Below are positions 4,863 through 8,650 of a DNA stretch of 8,650 nt, one piece after another. Location: positions 1 through 8,650 of the forward strand of contig JAMOVZ010000289.1 of NCBI GenBank assembly GCA_027061865.1, read 5' to 3'. This DNA is from Desulfobacterales bacterium (lineage in GTDB: Bacteria > Desulfobacterota > DSM-4660 > Desulfatiglandales > Desulfatiglandaceae). The position numbers and the translations under genes were made by a program. A model generated the notes under the pieces. The model saw only the letters and a list, made by a program, of their open reading frames with translations, did not search any database and was not told the origin of the DNA. Every line of letters starts with the position of its first letter. The first letter of the stretch is position 1.

Positions 4863-6278
4863 TTAGCGTTTCAGGTTTATGAGTTCTGCCAGCATCTGGT
4901 CCGTTACTGTAATGATCTTGGAATTGGCCTGAAATCCGCGCTGAGTCGTGATCATCCTTACGAACTCATTTGCAATGTCCACGTTGGATTGCTCAAGTGA
5001 ATTCGGAGCCACACTTCCAAGGCCATTGGTGCCAGGGCGGTTGGTGATGGCATCACCACTTTCCCTTGTCTGTCTGTAGAGGTTTCCTCCCTCTTTCCTC
5101 AAGCCCTGCACATTTTGAAACTTTGCAAGAGCCACCCGAAAGAGGGGTATAAGCTGGCCGTTGGAATAGATGCCAGTGAGCACTCCGTCCACATCCACGT
5201 CCACTCCTTGGAGGTCGCCAGCCCCATATCCGTTTGCCGACTGGAATGTGGTGGTGGATGCCGTGGCATACTGGGTGGTGGTCAGCGAATCATTTGCCCA
5301 GGCAGCGGTTCCCACGCCGGCATTGGCATCCCGCGTTCCGATATTGAACTCCACATTCATAGGCGTCCCTGAGATAAAAGTCGGAGTGAAATAGTAATAA
5401 CCGTTTGAGCTGATAGATGCGCCCGACCAGTTGCCTTGCCCGTCATTGAGTTCCATATCCATATCTTCAATGGTCCCTGAGCTGGAGTTAAAGGTGATCG
5501 TGCCCCTTGCAAGCAGCCCTAAATCATCACCTGTTGCCCCAGACCTGTTGTCCTCAGACGGATTGCATACAATTATGTATTCCCACTGGTTGGGTGTGGT
5601 GTGGTCTGGATCATAATAAACTGTGATATCGTGGGTGGAGCCCAGGGAGTCATAGACCTTTACGGTGCTTTGATACTCATAGGCATCATCTGATATAAAG
5701 GAACCATCCCCGTCTGAATCATCCCCATCCCAAGCCGCAGAAAGGTCATTACTATTACTAGTGGCCCTGGAAGAGAGGTTGGTGATCACAGTTATCTGCG
5801 TGCTTGCCTGAGGGGGGCTTGTAAAGGAATCAAGCACTATGTCAGTGACAGAGCCGATATCCTGGCCGTTTTCATCAAGCCGCCAGCCCTGGACCACATA
5901 GCCTTCAGGGTTTGTCAAATATCCATCCTTGTCAAAGCGGAAATTACCAGCTCTTGTATAGAAGAGATTCTGGGTGCCGGACTCTCTCATTACAAAAAAG
6001 CCGTCTCCACCTATGGCCAGGTCTGTGGTGTTACCCGTTGATTCAAAAGAGCCCTGCTCAAATGTGGCGTATATGTCTCCCAAGGCAACACCGCGGCCCA
6101 CCTGGGCGGTGCCTGACCTGGTGGACACTGATTGGCTCAAGAGGTCCTGAAATGTGAAAGAGCTGGCCTTGAACCCTATGGTGTTTACATTTGCAATGTT
6201 ATCGCCAATTACCTGCATGGCATTGCCCAGGGTGCTGAGCCCGCTGATGGCTGAAAACAGTGCGCTAGATAGTGCCAT
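4863..6278 (-). CDS. flgE: Flagellar hook protein FlgE
   Basis: FlgE is the subunit that polymerises into the hook, the flexible joint between rod and filament, after export through the flagellar type III system. The 471-residue protein has the conserved rod/hook N-terminus, with NIANVNTIGFKASSF at 27-41. The DGFFVM (92-97) and LFYTRAGNFRFDKDGYL (105-121) segments and QGWR follow. The variable outer domains span roughly 150-350. The C-terminus has the characteristic LEQSNVDIANEFVRMI (428-443) and TQRGFQANSKIITVTDQML (445-463). The ATG at 6278 has a good ribosome site, AAGGGAGGT, eight bases upstream. The outer domain is rich in Asp, Asn, Ser, Thr and Gly and contains an EF-hand-like loop at 187-198. 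It is the last gene of the fliK-flgD-flgE group. Confidence 0.96.
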   Translation of the reverse strand: MALSSALFSAISGLSTLGNAMQVIGDNIANVNTIGFKASSFTFQDLLSQSVSTRSGTAQVGRGVALGDIYATFEQGSFESTGNTTDLAIGGDGFFVMRESGTQNLFYTRAGNFRFDKDGYLTNPEGYVVQGWRLDENGQDIGSVTDIVLDSFTSPPQASTQITVITNLSSRATSNSNDLSAAWDGDDSDGDGSFISDDAYEYQSTVKVYDSLGSTHDITVYYDPDHTTPNQWEYIIVCNPSEDNRSGATGDDLGLLARGTITFNSSSGTIEDMDMELNDGQGNWSGASISSNGYYYFTPTFISGTPMNVEFNIGTRDANAGVGTAAWANDSLTTTQYATASTTTFQSANGYGAGDLQGVDVDVDGVLTGIYSNGQLIPLFRVALAKFQNVQGLRKEGGNLYRQTRESGDAITNRPGTNGLGSVAPNSLEQSNVDIANEFVRMITTQRGFQANSKIITVTDQMLAELINLKR

Positions 6279-6335
6279 TTTTCCATACCTCCCTTTTGTT
6301 TTTTTACCTTTCCTTTGCTTTTCAGAAGGGCCTGC

Positions 6336-7037
6336 CTAGAATTCACCCTCATGAGTGATCCCTTCATCCTGTCCTGTATCTAAACTAGGCATCCTGATAT
6401 CCAATACCTGGTTTAAACCCACTGCCATCTCTCCCAGGTAAAGAACGGGGGTTTCGGCCTGCAGACTCACCTTGTCCACCAGGCCCGTTATCATGGTATC
6501 CACATTCACGACGCCTCCGTTGGCATCGGTTGCAAGCACCCGGAAATTATAAGCCCCCGCAGGCATCCTATTGCCATTTTCATCCATACCATCCCAGTCA
6601 AACTGGTGCTCGCCAGGCTCCAACACTCCAAGGTCCAGGCGCCTTACCTCGATCCCATCCGGGTTGAGAATCTGGACCACACAGCGGGCCTCCTCACCTA
6701 TGCTAAAACCCCCGCTTGCCTCTCCAGCCCGGCCCAGCGAGACACTTGCCCCACTTGCCAAGACCTCTTTCCCTATAAGAGAGAGGGCCTGAAACTTCTT
6801 GGCCTCGGCCTCTGCCAGGCTCATGGCTTCCAGGTGTTCGTTTACATTGAACAACTGCTCAAGGCTGCTGAACTGGGCGAGCTGCGCGGTAAACTCCGTG
6901 CCCTCCATAGGGTTAAGGGGATCTTGATACTTGAGCTGGGCAAGAAAGATCTTGAGGAAATCGTCCCTTCCCAGCGTCTCCCTGGTGGTGTTCTGCGTTG
7001 AGGTCATATTGTTTATCTCGTTTATGGCTCCCAGCAT
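6336..7037 (-). CDS. flgD: Flagellar hook capping/scaffold protein FlgD
   Basis: FlgD forms the temporary cap at the tip of the growing hook, where FlgE subunits are inserted; it is later removed. The 233-residue product has the conserved N-terminal region that drives export and cap formation, DDFLKIFLAQLKYQDPLNPM at 25-44 and FTAQLAQFSSLEQL at 49-62. This is followed by a Tudor-like part at about 85-110 and 185-215, and an immunoglobulin-like insert at about 110-185, with FDWDGMDENGNRMPAGAY at 146-163. The start ATG at 7037 is close behind GGAGGAGG at 7041-7048, one of the strongest ribosome sites here. It is 13 bases after fliK and 57 before flgE. The order fliK-flgD-flgE is common and fits its function. 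Confidence 0.95.
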   Translation of the reverse strand: MLGAINEINNMTSTQNTTRETLGRDDFLKIFLAQLKYQDPLNPMEGTEFTAQLAQFSSLEQLFNVNEHLEAMSLAEAEAKKFQALSLIGKEVLASGASVSLGRAGEASGGFSIGEEARCVVQILNPDGIEVRRLDLGVLEPGEHQFDWDGMDENGNRMPAGAYNFRVLATDANGGVVNVDTMITGLVDKVSLQAETPVLYLGEMAVGLNQVLDIRMPSLDTGQDEGITHEGEF

Positions 7038-7040
7038 ATT

Positions 7041-7048
7041 CCTCCTCC
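7041..7048 (-). promoter_or_regulatory. Strong ribosome binding site of flgD
   Basis: GGAGGAGG on the minus strand lies in the 13-base gap between the fliK stop and the flgD ATG at 7037. The doubled GGAGG gives one copy at a spacing of about six bases. It supports 7037 as the start rather than the internal Met at residue 11, and suggests that flgD is translated more strongly than fliK. Confidence 0.6.
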
Positions 7049-7050
7049 AT

Positions 7051-8640
7051 CTAAGCCACTACATGGACCAAAGCATCGCCGCTTAAGTTGGCAGGCTCAG
7101 GGGAGGAGACTGACGGGTGGCTCCCTTTTCCGTTTTTCCTGGATCTACTCCACATGGAGCCGTTTCCGCCCCTTTGCTCCCTATTGGTCCACCCCACTTT
7201 TACCTCCAACTTTGCAACCACAAAGCCCATCTCTTCCAATTGGTGCCTCAATTGGACAATATTATTCTCAAGGATCTCCTTGACCCAAGCCGCTTCAGTA
7301 CTCATTCGTGCCTGTAGGTGCCCATCCCGCATCACCACCTGGAGGTCAAGCTCCCCCAGGTCCGGCGGTGAAAGCCGGATAACCGCCTCCTGCTCTCCAC
7401 GCCTCACCATAAGCTTCATGAACTCGGTTACCTTGGATATGGTCTCCTGAAGCTCTATAGCCCTGTTTGACTGCATGAGAGAAGATGGAATAGCAGGGGG
7501 AGATACGGCCTCTGCCTTTGTCCAAAGGGGGCTGAGGGCTATCTCCTGGCCCTTTGGTTTTATCTCCTCGACCTTTTCCAATTCCAATCCTGTTGATTCG
7601 GGCAACTGAGATTTTATCCCTTGAAATGCCTTATTCTTGACACCATTCTTCGGGTCATTGAGAGTTTCCAGCTTTGCATTTACCTTGTGTATGGCGGCCC
7701 TGAACCCGACCTGCTGGCCCTTGTCCGCCTTATAAGAATTATTGGCTGCAATCTCTTTTCGCAGATCATCCAAAACTTTTTTCTCTGATTTATTAGGGTC
7801 CTTAGGATTGGTGGCGCGGCTTTTCAATTCCTCAACGGTGAGCCTTTCAAGAATTTTTTTCACCTCGCTGGGGCCCAGGCCCTTCTCTCTAAGGGCAGTG
7901 GCCAGTTTCAATTTGACCGCATGCCCTGGCTCACCCCTACTTACCGCGGTTTCAATAAGCTCCTTGATTTGTGGATCGCTCATGATGGAGCGCAGTCCGC
8001 CTTTTTTGGGAGCTATACCCTCCCGGACAAGCAATTCCATTAATTTTTCTATAGGTAATCCAGGGGCGATTTTCTCCAAGTGATAATACACCTGGGAGGT
8101 CTTCGCCCCGCCTTCTGCCTTGGATGCCTCAATGATTCCTTTTACATCCTCCACCCTGAACCCTGAATCCAGCAACAGCTTGGCTAGGATTGGAACTTGC
8201 GGGAGGGGAACCGTGTTCTCTGGAACTTGGCTTTTTGAGATCAGCCCCGCTTCAACGGCTTGCCTCAAGAGCCTGACCAAACCCACCTTGCCCTCTTTGT
8301 CAGAGGCCTTGGTTATCAATTCTGCCATGCTATCTTTGTCTACCTGTTGCCCGCCCAATACCTCCATCAGCCTTGAGGCCATCTGGGGGCTCACCTTTAC
8401 CTCCCCCAAAAGCCTTGAAATCTCTTCCAAGAGGTGCAGAATCCCCTTCTCCCTTATTTCTTCCCTTTTGCGACTCGAATCAGGAACAAACCCTTGAGGC
8501 TGAAATAACTTTTTTTGGCTTGTCTTCAAAAAGGCAGCAAAAAGGCCCTTGCCTACATTACCAGGAGTTTTCCTGGAAGATAATTGGCCTCCTTGGGAAG
8601 TGAGGTCTTTAAATAAATTTAAAAGCAGCGGTTTTTTCAT
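7051..8640 (-). CDS. fliK: Flagellar hook-length control protein FliK
   Basis: FliK measures hook length during export and then switches the type III system, through FlhB, from hook to filament substrates. The 529-residue product is assigned from its C-terminal hook-length control domain at about 397-483. Its core IRLSPPDLGELDLQV (421-435) carries the family L-x-P-x-x-L-G signature, followed by a helical region ending LEEMGFVVAKLEVKVGW. The N-terminal two-thirds is variable, as in all FliK proteins. Residues 105-266 contain degenerate helix-turn-helix repeats, and 270-390 is Lys/Pro-rich and probably flexible. The last 45 residues are basic and Ser/Gly-rich. It is longer than the Salmonella protein (about 405 residues). 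The ATG at 8640 is preceded by GTTGGA. A TGA overlaps this ATG as ATGA in another frame, so an upstream gene may end there, but only ten bases are visible. Confidence 0.9.
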   Translation of the reverse strand: MKKPLLLNLFKDLTSQGGQLSSRKTPGNVGKGLFAAFLKTSQKKLFQPQGFVPDSSRKREEIREKGILHLLEEISRLLGEVKVSPQMASRLMEVLGGQQVDKDSMAELITKASDKEGKVGLVRLLRQAVEAGLISKSQVPENTVPLPQVPILAKLLLDSGFRVEDVKGIIEASKAEGGAKTSQVYYHLEKIAPGLPIEKLMELLVREGIAPKKGGLRSIMSDPQIKELIETAVSRGEPGHAVKLKLATALREKGLGPSEVKKILERLTVEELKSRATNPKDPNKSEKKVLDDLRKEIAANNSYKADKGQQVGFRAAIHKVNAKLETLNDPKNGVKNKAFQGIKSQLPESTGLELEKVEEIKPKGQEIALSPLWTKAEAVSPPAIPSSLMQSNRAIELQETISKVTEFMKLMVRRGEQEAVIRLSPPDLGELDLQVVMRDGHLQARMSTEAAWVKEILENNIVQLRHQLEEMGFVVAKLEVKVGWTNREQRGGNGSMWSRSRKNGKGSHPSVSSPEPANLSGDALVHVVA

Positions 8641-8650
8641 TCCAACATCC

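Noticed and set aside
1..8650. CRISPR arrays, tRNA or rRNA genes, insertion sequences, phage or defence genes
   Set aside because: None seen; apart from the flgE-motA gap the window is almost wholly filled by conserved flagellar genes on one strand.

Overview
The window holds part of a bacterial flagellar gene cluster, with every supported gene on the minus strand. Read in the direction of transcription (from high to low coordinates) the order is fliK, flgD, flgE, a 380-base gap, motA, fliL, fliM, fliN, fliO, fliP, fliQ and the first 73 codons of fliR, which runs off the left edge. I see no convincing gene on the plus strand; long plus-strand reading frames there lie antisense to clearly conserved flagellar genes.

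The organism looks Gram-negative: FliO and FliP carry Sec-type signal sequences and the gene set is that of a Gram-negative flagellum. Base composition is near half GC by eye. The gene order, the MotA sequence (which I remember as close to Geobacter-type MotA) and the sigma-54 promoter suggest a motile member of the Desulfobacterota (old Deltaproteobacteria). That placement is inference from memory, not a search result.

Region 4863-8640 encodes hook building: FliK sets hook length, FlgD caps the growing hook, and FlgE is the hook subunit. The genes are close together (13 and 57 bases apart) and probably co-transcribed from a promoter beyond the right edge. Region 4483-4862 is the only non-coding stretch above 300 bases. 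It holds an imperfect inverted repeat just after flgE, a weak terminator-like hairpin inside it, a perfect 14-bp palindrome resembling the FleQ box of Pseudomonas, an IHF-like site, and a consensus-quality sigma-54 promoter (TGGCAC-N5-TTGCT) 37 bases upstream of motA. Region 1-4482 then forms a second transcription unit for the stator (motA), the stator-associated protein FliL, the switch/C-ring proteins FliM and FliN, and the type III export gate FliO, FliP, FliQ and FliR. Spacing here is short or overlapping throughout.

The window is mostly an ordinary flagellar locus, and I did not find an undescribed system. The points worth a second look are the regulatory architecture of the gap, the absence of motB between motA and fliL, degenerate helical repeats in the FliK ruler region, and an EF-hand-like acidic loop inserted in the hook protein.
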